A DNA stretch of 64,000 nucleotides from Sulfurivermis sp040755915 (GTDB lineage Bacteria; Pseudomonadota; Gammaproteobacteria; Thiohalomonadales; Thiohalomonadaceae): the NCBI GenBank assembly GCA_040755915.1, contig JBFLWM010000033.1, forward strand, positions 8,457-72,456. The letters are read 5' to 3'. The notes under the pieces are model-generated. The model was not told where the DNA came from and did not search any database. It saw only the letters and a program-made list of their open reading frames with translations. A program made the translations under genes and the position numbers. Shown piece by piece: positions 42,316 through 51,185 of this stretch (position 1 is its first letter; every line of letters starts with the position of its first letter).

Positions 42316-43259
42316 GGTGCCGTGCCCAATCGGATCGACTGCAGTACCGGCTGCGGCAACAGGCCGGCTTGCTGCATTACCTGCTGCATGCGCTGCATGG
42401 TGGGGTGCAGGCTGCCGGGCCCATCGCCGAGCAAGATATATTGGCGCGGCTGCTCGGCGAGCTCCATCAGGTTCCAGGCGGCCATCAGGTCGGCGCTGTC
42501 GATCTGTATGCGGCGGCTCAATGTCCCTGCTGCGGCCTGCGGGTCACGCTGCAACTGGGCCAGCGCCTGAAAATAGGCCGTTTCGAGCGTTGCCAGCACC
42601 GTGCGATGGGAACGCAGGGTTTCTTCCCGCACCACCAGCACATCCACCACCTCGCCAGGCAGCGCGCGACTGGAAAATATCTCCCGCGCACCGGCTGCGA
42701 GCAGGCGGCTGCGCTGTGGGTCGAAGGTGATTACCGCGTCGACCTTGCCGCTGCGGTAGGCGGCCTCATGCTCCTGCAGGGGAACATGGACGATGGTCAG
42801 TTCCTGGCTGGACAGGCCGGCCTGCTCCAGCAGGCGTGCCAGCATGTAGGCACCGAGGGCGTTGGTCTCCACGCCGAGGCGTCCGCCGCGCAGCTGTTGC
42901 GGGGTGTCGATGCCGGGGCGTGCGAGCACCACGTCGGCGCCATGGGAGATGGAGAAAACCAGTATGATACGCAGGTCTGCGCCGCTCTCTGCCAGGTGCA
43001 GCGCCTCGTCCAGGGTGACGGCGGCGGCATCGATGGCACGGTTGCGGAAGGCGCGCAGTACGTCTTCGGTGTTGTCGAAGTCCACCAGCCGGATCGGGTG
43101 CCCGTCGAACAGCCCCAGATCGCGGGCATGATACAAAGCGAGATAACCGGGCCAGGGATTGCTGCCGATGCGCAAGGTCTGCGCCGGGCTGCAACTGAGC
43201 AGGGCGATGGACAGGGCCAGCAACAGGCCGATGCGCATTGGATGGCGTATGGGCATCAT
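42312..43259 (-). CDS. ABC-type substrate-binding lipoprotein (NMT1/SsuA-like)
   Basis: The 315-residue protein has a lipoprotein signal (LLALSIALLSCSPA, Cys near 23) and a periplasmic-binding fold like NMT1/SsuA proteins: LRIGSNPWPGYLALYHARDL at the start and VDAVITFDPQRSRLL near the middle. No permease or ATPase gene is near; it overlaps the sensor gene by 4 bases, so it is probably a sensory partner that presents a ligand to the GGDEF/EAL protein. An in-frame ATG at 43238 is an alternative start. Confidence 0.85.
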   Translation of the reverse strand: MMPIRHPMRIGLLLALSIALLSCSPAQTLRIGSNPWPGYLALYHARDLGLFDGHPIRLVDFDNTEDVLRAFRNRAIDAAAVTLDEALHLAESGADLRIILVFSISHGADVVLARPGIDTPQQLRGGRLGVETNALGAYMLARLLEQAGLSSQELTIVHVPLQEHEAAYRSGKVDAVITFDPQRSRLLAAGAREIFSSRALPGEVVDVLVVREETLRSHRTVLATLETAYFQALAQLQRDPQAAAGTLSRRIQIDSADLMAAWNLMELAEQPRQYILLGDGPGSLHPTMQRMQQVMQQAGLLPQPVLQSIRLGTAP

Positions 43260-43329
43260 TGGGATATAACAATATTTCCTACAGTATACAGAGGTTGCCG
43301 GGAATCCACTGCCGGGATCGAGGTTATTG

Positions 43330-44487
43330 ATGTTTCGTTTTTCCGCCCCGCCGCCGCTCAGTCTTTACGTGCATGTGCCCTGGTGTGTGCGCAAATGCCC
43401 CTATTGCGATTTCAATTCCCACGAGTTGAAGGGTGATATCCCGGAAGCGGCCTACGTCGATGCGCTGCTGGGGGATCTCGAACAGGATTTGCCGGCGGTG
43501 TGGGGGCGGCCGGTGTCCAGCGTGTTTATCGGCGGCGGTACGCCCAGCCTGTTGTCGCCGGAGGCATTGGACCGCCTGCTGTCCGGTTTGCGCGCGCGCC
43601 TGAAGCTGGTGCCCGACGCGGAGATTACCCTGGAGGCCAATCCGGGCACGGTGGAGGCGGGTCGCTTCGAGGAGTTCCACGCCGCCGGCATCAACCGCCT
43701 GTCCATCGGTGTGCAGAGTTTTGATGATGACGCACTGCAGCGTCTCGGTCGCATCCATGGCCGGCGCGAGGCGCTGCGCGCGGCGGAGGCCGCTCACCAC
43801 GCCGGTTTTGACAATTTCAATCTGGACCTGATGTTCGGTCTGCCTGCGCAGTCGCTGGCGCGTGGCATTGATGACATTGCCACGGCACTGGCGCTGGAGC
43901 CGACGCACATCTCCTACTATCAGCTCACGCTGGAGCCCAACACCGCCTTCCATCACCGTCCGCCCGCGCTGCCGCCGGAAGAGGAGATCGAGGCCATCCA
44001 GCGCCAGGGTCAGGCGCGTCTGGCCGCTGCCGGCTATGCTCAGTACGAGGTATCCGCCTATGCGCGTGCCGGGCGACAGTGCCGTCACAACCTCAACTAC
44101 TGGCACTTCGGCGACTATCTCGGTATTGGTGCCGGCGCCCATGCCAAGATCACCCATGCGCCGGAAGGGCGCATCGAACGCTTGTGGAAGAAGCGCCACC
44201 CGCGTGATTACCTGGCGGCCGCAGACAAGGTGGATGGACGTGCGACCTTGCGCCGCAGCGACGCGGCGTTCGAATTCATGATGAATGCGCTGCGTCTGGT
44301 GGAGGGTTTCGACACCGGGTTGTTTGGCCAGCGTACCGGCCTGGCCATCAGCGTGGTGACGCCTGCCCTGCAGGAGGCGGAGCGGCGCGGGTTGATCGAG
44401 TGGGATGCCAAACGCGTGCGGCCGACCGGGCGGGGCCGCGATTTTCTCAACGACCTGATCGAGCTGTTTCTGGACGGCGATGACTGA
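43330..44487 (+). CDS. hemW: HemW, radical SAM haem chaperone
   Basis: The 385-residue protein is HemW (formerly YggW or CPO-III-like). The radical SAM motif is CVRKCPYC (Cys19, 23, 26), within LYVHVPWCVRKCPYCDFNS; IGGGTPSLL and EANPGTVE follow. HemW binds haem and delivers it to respiratory proteins. The ATG at 43330 is chosen; a TTG at 43327 is possible. It overlaps the next gene by 8 bases. Confidence 0.96.
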   Translation: MFRFSAPPPLSLYVHVPWCVRKCPYCDFNSHELKGDIPEAAYVDALLGDLEQDLPAVWGRPVSSVFIGGGTPSLLSPEALDRLLSGLRARLKLVPDAEITLEANPGTVEAGRFEEFHAAGINRLSIGVQSFDDDALQRLGRIHGRREALRAAEAAHHAGFDNFNLDLMFGLPAQSLARGIDDIATALALEPTHISYYQLTLEPNTAFHHRPPALPPEEEIEAIQRQGQARLAAAGYAQYEVSAYARAGRQCRHNLNYWHFGDYLGIGAGAHAKITHAPEGRIERLWKKRHPRDYLAAADKVDGRATLRRSDAAFEFMMNALRLVEGFDTGLFGQRTGLAISVVTPALQEAERRGLIEWDAKRVRPTGRGRDFLNDLIELFLDGDD

Positions 44488-44737
44488 CGACAACGATTAT
44501 CAGCCCATCGAGTGCGGCCTGTACTCGGAATACGAACTGGCCATCATGCGGCGCCAGCGCTGGCGCATGCACTGGCGCGACGAAACGGGTACCGATCACC
44601 TCGAGACGCTGCGTCCCACCGATCTGCAGACGCGCAACGGCCAGGAGTTCATGTCCGCGGTGACCGATGGCGGTGACGGGCGTTGCATCCGTCTGGATCG
44701 CATCATCAGGATCGAAAAACTGGAAGGAGCGAAGTGA
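44480..44737 (+). CDS. rof: Rof-like Rho-binding antiterminator
   Basis: The 85-residue protein resembles Rof (YaeO): DYQPIECGLYSEYELAIMRR at the start matches the family, then LDRIIRIEKLE. Rof binds Rho and inhibits its termination activity. Its ATG lies 8 bases inside hemW and its stop overlaps the next ATG by one base, so the three genes are coupled. Confidence 0.75.
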   Translation: MTDDNDYQPIECGLYSEYELAIMRRQRWRMHWRDETGTDHLETLRPTDLQTRNGQEFMSAVTDGGDGRCIRLDRIIRIEKLEGAK

Positions 44738-44943
44738 TGGGCGGCGGTGAACTGCTTTCCCTGTTGATCAACATCGGTGTGGGCGCCTACTTCGCCTGGT
44801 ATTACCCGCGCAGCGTGCGCGGCAAGCTGGATCGCATGCCGCCGGTCTTCACCGTGCTGAACCGGGTGTTGCCGGTGCTGGGCTACCTGCTGATGGTGGG
44901 GTCGGTGGTATATGCCCTGCTGCGCGTCAGTGACGTGCTGTAA
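44737..44943 (+). CDS. Small membrane protein (68 aa), unknown function
   Basis: Two membrane helices (about 6-22 and 41-62) flank a basic loop (YYPRSVRGKLDRMPP). GGAGCG precedes the ATG, which overlaps the rof stop. I do not recognise a family. Confidence 0.72.
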   Translation: MGGGELLSLLINIGVGAYFAWYYPRSVRGKLDRMPPVFTVLNRVLPVLGYLLMVGSVVYALLRVSDVL

Positions 44944-45018
44944 TTCCCCAACCCTGTCGGCCGGGCGAGTGCAGGGGGGCGTGGTGCGCTCCCCGCAACA
45001 ATTCCGGCACTACCCGCC

Positions 45019-45333
45019 TCAATCCATGTAGCTGATGGCCTCGGCGCCGGGGTCCGGCAGGCCGGCAATGCGCCAGGCCTCGCGTGCGCCGTGGAACAGC
45101 CGTTCCACGCAGTGCTGATCCAGTTCGCTGTTCAGGCAGGCCAGATGCATCGGCGGCGGCGCGCCGTACTGCACGAAGTGTTCGCGCAAATAGCGGATCA
45201 CGCGCCAGTGCTCATCCCGCAGGCGGCCGATGCCGTCTGCCACGGCCAGGTTTTGCGCCATCTGTTCGGTCCAGCGCCCGCTGTCACACTCCATCCCGGG
45301 GCGCGGGATTCTCAGTTCGTGTTCGGTGGTCAT
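45019..45333 (-). CDS. DsrC/TusE-like protein lacking both C-terminal cysteines
   Basis: The 104-residue protein follows the DsrC/TusE pattern: AVADGIGRLRDEHWRVIRYL near the middle and GAREAWRIAGLPDPG near the end. In DsrC and TusE two cysteines in the C-terminal arm carry sulfur; here the first position reads AW rather than AC, and the final arm ends EAISYMD with no Cys. It therefore cannot perform the usual sulfur transfer and may be a regulatory homolog. GGGGAGG precedes the ATG. Confidence 0.78.
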   Translation of the reverse strand: MTTEHELRIPRPGMECDSGRWTEQMAQNLAVADGIGRLRDEHWRVIRYLREHFVQYGAPPPMHLACLNSELDQHCVERLFHGAREAWRIAGLPDPGAEAISYMD

Positions 45334-45413
45334 GACACACCTCCCCTGCGCTGCGCGCCTAGTAACTGACTACTGTGGTCAAGTATAGTCGGTCCCCGCC
45401 GTACGCAAGGGGA

Positions 45414-46730
45414 TCACCAGCTCAGGCCGGTGGCAGGCACAAACGGGTAGGTGGCGATATCGCGGGGCTGCGCGTCCGTGGCGCGTTCGACGGAGTCGCG
45501 GAACTGCAGGTACTCCTGCAGGGCCTCCTCCTGGGCCTGGGTGCGGTAGGCGTCGATGCTGTCGAAGTTGGCCAGCAGGGTATCCACCACCTTGCGGTCG
45601 AGGACGTTGCGCTGGGTCAGTTCGACCAGTTTTTCGCGCACTGCGGTCTTGTGCAGGGCAAAGCGGTAGGGACGGGTTTCCAGCAGGGCGGTGAACACGT
45701 CGGCAGCAGCGATGATGCGGGCACCGAGCGGGATGGTCGGTGCGATGCAGCGGCCGGGATAGCCGTTGCCGTCGAGCCGCTCGTGATGCATCGCCGCCCA
45801 GTTGCGGATTTCCTCCATGCCCTGCAGGGGTTCCAGGATGCGGTAGGTGTAGTAGGCATGGGACTTGATGATGCGGAACTCGCTGCTGGTGAGGGTGCTG
45901 TTCTTTTCCAGGATATCGGCGGGGATCGCCAGTTTGCCGATGTCGTGCAGGTAGCCTGCGACCTTGACTTTCTGGCACTCGGCCTCGGAAAAGCCCATCA
46001 GGTTGGCGAGCACCGAGGCCACCGTGGCTACGCCGCTGGAATGGGTGGCGGTGAAGCGGCAGCGGAAGTCGATGATGTGGGCCAGCAGCTCGGCGAAGTC
46101 GAGCAGGTCGTCGTTTTCCAGCTCCACCGAGTAGTTGCGGCAGTTGGCCACCAGCACCTTTTCCAGGGTGGGGGAAACGACGTCGAGCCAGAAGCTCTCC
46201 CGCCAGGCCAGTTCCGTGAAGGCGTCGACCTGATCGGGATCGAACAGGCTGCCGGCGTTGCGGGCGATGGTGGCGACGATGCGGTCGACCTGTTCCAGGA
46301 TCGGCTGGTCCTTGTCGATCAGCACGTCGATGCGGTCGGCCAAGAATAGCAGTGTGGACTCCATCGGCACGTCATGGCCGCCGGCATATTCGGTGTGGTG
46401 GTGGCGGATGATGGTGGAGACGCCGGAGAAATAGCGGAACTTGTTCAGCAGCTGATAGCCGGCCTCGCAATGCTCCCGGGTGTCGGCCGATTCGTCGAAG
46501 GTCAGCAGCTGGGCACGCTCATGAATGGACAGGGCGCCGATGTCGTGCAGCAGCCCGGCGATGACCAAATCGTATTGCGTCTTTTGCGAGGCGCCCATCT
46601 CGCGCGCGATCTGGTTGGCGATGTAGGCCACGCGCTTGTGATGGTTGGCGATGCGGGTGTCGATGTGATCGACGGCGCTGGCGATGGAAACGACAAAATC
46701 CAGCAGATTGATGGAATGGGGGGTAAACAC
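45414..46730 (-). CDS. Tandem HD / HD-GYP domain protein
   Basis: The 438-residue protein has an N-terminal HD domain (residues about 25-150; GLLHDIGALSIHERAQLL) and a second HD domain (about 230-390; GYLHDIGKLAIP and HHERLDGNGYPGRC) of the HD-GYP class, which hydrolyses cyclic-di-GMP or related dinucleotides. The start is GTG at 46730, with AAGGAG 7 bases before it; an in-frame TTG upstream lies inside that site. It is divergent from the hemerythrin gene. Confidence 0.9.
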   Translation of the reverse strand: MFTPHSINLLDFVVSIASAVDHIDTRIANHHKRVAYIANQIAREMGASQKTQYDLVIAGLLHDIGALSIHERAQLLTFDESADTREHCEAGYQLLNKFRYFSGVSTIIRHHHTEYAGGHDVPMESTLLFLADRIDVLIDKDQPILEQVDRIVATIARNAGSLFDPDQVDAFTELAWRESFWLDVVSPTLEKVLVANCRNYSVELENDDLLDFAELLAHIIDFRCRFTATHSSGVATVASVLANLMGFSEAECQKVKVAGYLHDIGKLAIPADILEKNSTLTSSEFRIIKSHAYYTYRILEPLQGMEEIRNWAAMHHERLDGNGYPGRCIAPTIPLGARIIAAADVFTALLETRPYRFALHKTAVREKLVELTQRNVLDRKVVDTLLANFDSIDAYRTQAQEEALQEYLQFRDSVERATDAQPRDIATYPFVPATGLSW

Positions 46731-46839
46731 GCGACAACTCCTTGTCAATGCTCTGTCATGTCACGTTGGCACCACGGCATGGTCCGCAGGTTAGCAACGC
46801 CAAATGACAGCTACTGTCCTGGGGAAAGGATTATACGGA

Positions 46840-46858
46840 ATTCACTTATATAGTGAAT
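46840..46858. promoter_or_regulatory. Palindromic operator candidate at the HD-GYP promoter
   Basis: ATTCACT-TATAT-AGTGAAT is a perfect 7-5-7 inverted repeat. On the minus strand a consensus TATAAT lies just downstream (46835-46830), so a protein bound here would overlap the -35 area of the HD-GYP promoter. The regulator is unknown. Confidence 0.55.
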
Positions 46859-46894
46859 CGCCGCCTATACTGGACCGGGTAAAAACCCAGCTCC

Positions 46895-46908
46895 TTGATA
46901 CAGATCAA
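46895..46908. promoter_or_regulatory. FNR-type box 1
   Basis: TTGATACAGATCAA matches the FNR/Anr consensus TTGAT-N4-ATCAA exactly. Its centre is about 129 bases upstream of the hemerythrin ATG. Confidence 0.75.
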
Positions 46909-46967
46909 TGTGCCGGCAGACGGCTTGGTCCACCATTCGACATCAGCGGGGAGGCAAGGGTAATTAA

Positions 46968-46981
46968 TTGATATTTATCAA
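46968..46981. promoter_or_regulatory. FNR-type box 2
   Basis: TTGATATTTATCAA also matches the consensus exactly. The centre is about 56 bases before the hemerythrin ATG and 73 bases (close to seven helical turns) from box 1, so two dimers would lie on the same face. FNR, Anr or an NO-sensing Dnr-type regulator could bind. Confidence 0.8.
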
Positions 46982-47030
46982 TTTTCCTTGTTTGCTTAAT
47001 GCCCCGGGAGCTGCAGGGAGGAGAAAAGGG

Positions 47031-47489
47031 ATGTTCTATTTCGTATGGGATTCCAGTCTGGAAACCGGTATCGACATCATCGATACCCAGCACCGCCAAA
47101 TCGTCGACTACATCAACCGCCTGCACGACGCCATCGCAGAGAACGACCGCGCGATCATTCATGAGGTGCTGGATCAGGTGGTCAATTACACCCTGACCCA
47201 CTTCGCCTTCGAGGAAAAGATGATCGAGCGTGCGGGCTATCGCCACTGCGAGGCCCACAAGGAAGTGCACCGGGTATTCACCGAGCGGGTGCAGCACTAT
47301 CGCGTGCGTCTGGCCCACGGCGAGGATGTGGCCAAGAAGCTGCTGTCCGATCTGCGCATCTGGCTGACCAATCACATCAGGAACGAAGACCGCGACTTTG
47401 CGCCGGTGGTGCGGGAACATCTGCAGCGCGGCAGCGCCGAGGACCAGGGTTGGCTGGCCAGGACCCTGAGCCGCATGTTCTCCCGCTAG
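47031..47489 (+). CDS. Bacteriohemerythrin
   Basis: The 152-residue protein has the hemerythrin diiron ligands: His21 (DTQHRQIV), His57 and Glu61 (HFAFEE), His76 and His80 (HKEVH), His115 and Asp120 (HIRNED). It binds O2, and some members handle NO or deliver oxygen to enzymes. The ATG at 47031 follows GGGAGGAGAAAAGGG. Two FNR-type sites upstream imply control by oxygen or NO. Confidence 0.93.
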   Translation: MFYFVWDSSLETGIDIIDTQHRQIVDYINRLHDAIAENDRAIIHEVLDQVVNYTLTHFAFEEKMIERAGYRHCEAHKEVHRVFTERVQHYRVRLAHGEDVAKKLLSDLRIWLTNHIRNEDRDFAPVVREHLQRGSAEDQGWLARTLSRMFSR

Positions 47490-47550
47490 GGGCCGGCGGA
47501 GCGGGGATCGATTTGCGGGCTGAGGCCCGTTCTGCAGGACTGCCGTTATC

Positions 47551-48558
47551 TCAGCCGTCATCCCGCATCAGCCGCGCCCGCAACTGGCCGCAGCCGCCGT
47601 CGATGTCCTGCCCGGCGGAGTTGCGCAGTTTGGTGAGCACGCCGTGGCGGTGCAGGTAGCTGGCCATCGCCGCGGTGTGCTCCGCCGTCGGACGGCGGTG
47701 GCCCATGCCCTCGTTGCTGTTGTAGGGAATCAGGTTCATCACCGCGTACTTCCCCCTGAGCAGGCGCACGATGCCTTCCATCTCCTCCGGCGTATCGTTG
47801 ATGCCTTCGAGCAGGGTCCACTGGTACTGGACGGGGTAGCGCGTGGCGCGGGCGTAGCGCTCGCCTTCCTCCACCAGCTCGGCCGGATCGATGCGCGGTG
47901 CCTTGGGCAGCAGGCGGGCGCGCAATTCGGCATTGGTGGTGTGCAGCGACAGGGCCAGCGCCGGTTTCACCGTGCCCTGCGGCAGGCGTGCGAACACGCG
48001 CCGATCGCCCACGGTGGAAAACACCAGATTGTTGTAACCCACGGCGCCCAGGGTGCCGAGCAGTTCGATGGCCTCCAGCACGTTGTCCAGGTTGTGGGCC
48101 GGCTCGCCCATGCCCATGAACACCACCTTCTTCACCGGCCGCTGCCGCCGCGCCAGCGCCACCTGCGCCACGATCTCCGCGGCGCCCAGCTGCCGCAGCA
48201 GACCGTCGCGCCCGGTCATGCAGAATATGCAGCCCACGGCGCAGCCCACCTGGGTCGACACGCACACGCCGCCGCGCGGCAGCAGCACGCTTTCCACCGT
48301 CTGGCCGTCGCCCAGTTCCACCAGCAGGCGCACCGAGTCGTCGGCGCCGGGATGGGAGGAGCGCACCCGGGCCAAGTGTTCCAGTTCCGCGTGAATCTCC
48401 GGCAAGGCCCGGCGCAGCGTCAGCGGCATCACGTCTTCCACCGCCTGCCGTTTCGTGCCGAGCGGCAGCGCCTGCAGCCAGGCGCGCAGGAAGCGCGCCT
48501 CGTGGGCGGGCCTGGCGCCGTGATGGCGTAAAAGCTGGCGGAGATCGTCGATACGCAT
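47551..48558 (-). CDS. RlmN-family radical SAM RNA methyltransferase
   Basis: The 335-residue protein has the RlmN/Cfr radical SAM triad CAVGCIFC (Cys106, 110, 113), VVFMGMGEPAHNLDNVLEAI, and the methyl-accepting cysteine in DGGCGQL (Cys323). RlmN methylates A2503 of 23S rRNA and A37 of some tRNAs. It is shorter and more divergent than typical RlmN (about 380), so it may be a paralog with another RNA target. The start is the ATG at 48558. Confidence 0.88.
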   Translation of the reverse strand: MRIDDLRQLLRHHGARPAHEARFLRAWLQALPLGTKRQAVEDVMPLTLRRALPEIHAELEHLARVRSSHPGADDSVRLLVELGDGQTVESVLLPRGGVCVSTQVGCAVGCIFCMTGRDGLLRQLGAAEIVAQVALARRQRPVKKVVFMGMGEPAHNLDNVLEAIELLGTLGAVGYNNLVFSTVGDRRVFARLPQGTVKPALALSLHTTNAELRARLLPKAPRIDPAELVEEGERYARATRYPVQYQWTLLEGINDTPEEMEGIVRLLRGKYAVMNLIPYNSNEGMGHRRPTAEHTAAMASYLHRHGVLTKLRNSAGQDIDGGCGQLRARLMRDDG

Positions 48559-48638
48559 GGGGAGCGCATGATAGCCGGAAACCTCTGCGCGCTCCTTATC
48601 CACAGCGGGGGAGCCGGGAGGGCGCGTATAGTTAAGCC

Positions 48639-49844
48639 ATGGCAGACGACACCCCCCTCCTGCTGTTCGGCGCCTTCGACCGTCACAACTTCGGCGATCT
48701 GCTGTTCCCCCACATCGCCGCCGCCCTGTTGCCGGGGCGTCGGTTGATTCACGCCGGCCTCGCCGCGCGCGATTTGCGCCCGTACGGCGGTCATCAGACC
48801 CGGGCCATCGCGCCACTGGCGCTGGAGCTGCGCGACCGGCCGCTGCACATCCTGCACGTCGGCGGCGAACTGCTCGCCTGTGATGCCTGGCAGGCGGCCG
48901 TGATGCTGCAGACGCCGGAGCAGGCGCAGGAAATGATCGCCCGCTGCGAGCATGATCCCGCGCAGCGCCGCACCTGGGCCGCGCAGACTCTCGGTCTCGG
49001 TGACGAGGCGCCGTACTGCATCGCCCGTGAGCTGTTTCCTGCTGCGAAGCAGGTGAGTTATTGCGCGGTCGGCGGTGTGGACCTCGCGGCTCGTCCGGCT
49101 GAACTGCGCAGGGAAGTGCTGGCGAAGCTGCATGCGGCAGATGGCGTGGGCGTGCGCGACAAGGTGACACAATCCCATCTCGCGGCTGCGGGCATCGATG
49201 CCATGCTGCTGCCCGACCCGGCGGTGATGGTGCGGGAATTGTTCGACGCTGAAATCCAGCGGCATGCCCGCTACGGCGAAGCGGCGCAGGTGCGCGCCGC
49301 CTTTCCGCAGGGTTATCTCGCCGTGCAGCTGAGCGCCGACTTCGGTGACGATGCGACATTGGCCGCCATCGCGGCGCAACTCGACGCGATCGCCCGTGCC
49401 AGCGGATTCGCCATCGTCCTGTTTCGTGCCGGTGCCGCGCCCTGGCACGATGACCTCGCCTGTTACCGTCGCCTCGCCGCCTGTATGCACGCCCCCGCGA
49501 TCTGGTTGTTCACTTCGCTGCACCTGTGGGATATCTGCGCCCTCATCGCGCACAGCCGTGGCTATTGCGGCAGCAGTCTGCACGGCCGTATCGTCGCCAT
49601 GGCCCATGGCCTGCCGCGCATCAATGTGCGGCAGCCGGCGCCGACAGAAATCCCCGCCAAGCAGCAGGCTTATTGCGCCAGCTGGGAGCTGCCGGGTCTG
49701 CCCGTGCAGGTGGCGGCGGGAGAGATCGCCGCCGCCTGGCCTGCAGCATCTGCCGTGCCACAGGCCATGCTGCAACAACACGCGGCAGAAATGGCCCAGG
49801 AATATCGTGGTTGTTTCGCAGCGCTTGCCGCGGGCCTGGCGTGA
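48639..49844 (+). CDS. Polysaccharide pyruvyl transferase family protein
   Basis: The 401-residue protein matches the CsaB-like pyruvyl transferase family: FGAFDRHNFGDLLFPHIAAA at the start and SRGYCGSSLHGRIVAMAHGL near the end, which lines the phosphoenolpyruvate site. Members add ketal pyruvate to cell-surface glycans. No glycosyltransferases are adjacent, so its acceptor is unknown. It diverges from the RlmN-family gene. Confidence 0.85.
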   Translation: MADDTPLLLFGAFDRHNFGDLLFPHIAAALLPGRRLIHAGLAARDLRPYGGHQTRAIAPLALELRDRPLHILHVGGELLACDAWQAAVMLQTPEQAQEMIARCEHDPAQRRTWAAQTLGLGDEAPYCIARELFPAAKQVSYCAVGGVDLAARPAELRREVLAKLHAADGVGVRDKVTQSHLAAAGIDAMLLPDPAVMVRELFDAEIQRHARYGEAAQVRAAFPQGYLAVQLSADFGDDATLAAIAAQLDAIARASGFAIVLFRAGAAPWHDDLACYRRLAACMHAPAIWLFTSLHLWDICALIAHSRGYCGSSLHGRIVAMAHGLPRINVRQPAPTEIPAKQQAYCASWELPGLPVQVAAGEIAAAWPAASAVPQAMLQQHAAEMAQEYRGCFAALAAGLA

Positions 49845-49937
49845 CGGCACAGACGCCACTTCCGTCGCCACTTTAATCTCGGTTTAAGTTTCATTCGCCA
49901 TACTTCCCGCCACTGAAATTGTTGCGGGAAACCTGTC

Positions 49938-51185
49938 ATGCAATTAACCCCTGTCGTGTTGGCACTGTGCCTGGTGCTGGCCGCCACCAGCGGCCAGGCT
50001 GCCGCGGATGAGACGCTTGCTGCGCCGCTGGTGGGCATCAGCGCCGAGCTGAACCTGAATGATGTCTACGTGGCGGCACTGGGCGGCGACCCGCGCAGCG
50101 GCATCGCCGAGGCATCCCGTCAGGAGGCTGCGGCGCTGGCGGCGCGCGCCGACAGTCTGCTGGCCGGTGCGCCGGCGCTGATCGTGAGGCACCAGACCGA
50201 TCAGGCCGGCACCGACCGTGGCCTGCGCGAGTGGGAGGCGAATCTGGAGTTGCCGCTGTGGCGCTGGGGCCAGCGCTCGGCGAGCCGCAACCAGGCGCTG
50301 AGCACGGGTGAGCTGGCCGGCGCCCAGGGACAGGCGCTGCAGCTGGATGTGGCCGGCCGCGTGCGCGATGTGCTGTGGTCGCTGGCGCTGGCCGAAGAAC
50401 AGCGTCATCTGGCCGAGCAGGCCTGGCACACCGCGCAGGCCCTGGAGCAGGACGTGCAGCGCCGGGTCGAGGCCGGGGATCTGGCCGAGGCCGATCTGCT
50501 GCTGGCGCGCGATGACACCCTGGCCAGGCAGGACGAATATCTGCTCGCCGTGAGCGAGGTACGCACGGCGGAGAAGCGTTATCTGTTGCTGTCCGGTCTG
50601 CCGCAGCGGCCGGCCGAGTTCAGCGAAGTGCAAAGCGCCCGTCGCCGCATCGAGGCGGATCACCCCTTGCTGCTGGAGGCGCAGCGCCGTGTCGAGCAGG
50701 CGCAGGCGGAACTGCAGCGCGCGCGCGCGTCAGGCAGCGACAATCCCATGCTCATCGTGGGAACCCGGCGTGATCAGGAGCCGGTGACAGAGACCACCCA
50801 CGACAGCATCGGCGTGTCGTTGCGCCTGCCCTTCGGCGGTGGCAGTCACGCCGGACCGGCCATTGCGGCGGCCAACAATCAGTTGGTGCAGGCGCAGAGC
50901 GAACAGCTGGCGCTGCAACGCGAACTCGAACTTGCCCTGCACGATGCGCAGCAGGCGTTGACGACGCTGCGCAGCGAGCTGGAGCTGGCACAGCAGCAGC
51001 ACCAGATGGCGCAGGAAAATCTGCGCATGGCGCGCCTGGCATTTGACCTCGGCGAAATCGATCTGGTGCAGCGCCTGCGCGTACAGACCCGTGCCTATGC
51101 CGCCGAACGAACCCTCAACGTGCGCAAGCTGCAATTGCAGCAGGCGACCGCCCGCTACAACCAGGTTGTTGGAGAAACGTTATGA
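49938..51185 (+). CDS. Outer membrane channel of a heavy-metal RND system (CzcC-like)
   Basis: The 415-residue protein has a signal peptide (MQLTPVVLALCLVLAATSGQ) and TolC-like repeats (ANLELPLWRWGQRSASRNQA and LRLPFGGGSHAGPAIAAANN). It should be the outer membrane channel for the pump encoded downstream, with which it overlaps by 4 bases. Confidence 0.9.
   Translation: MQLTPVVLALCLVLAATSGQAAADETLAAPLVGISAELNLNDVYVAALGGDPRSGIAEASRQEAAALAARADSLLAGAPALIVRHQTDQAGTDRGLREWEANLELPLWRWGQRSASRNQALSTGELAGAQGQALQLDVAGRVRDVLWSLALAEEQRHLAEQAWHTAQALEQDVQRRVEAGDLAEADLLLARDDTLARQDEYLLAVSEVRTAEKRYLLLSGLPQRPAEFSEVQSARRRIEADHPLLLEAQRRVEQAQAELQRARASGSDNPMLIVGTRRDQEPVTETTHDSIGVSLRLPFGGGSHAGPAIAAANNQLVQAQSEQLALQRELELALHDAQQALTTLRSELELAQQQHQMAQENLRMARLAFDLGEIDLVQRLRVQTRAYAAERTLNVRKLQLQQATARYNQVVGETL

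Noticed and set aside
48558..49359. An N-terminal extension of the RlmN-family protein
   Set aside because: It is Arg/Pro-rich antisense sequence to the pyruvyl transferase gene; the family N-terminus matches the ATG at 48558.
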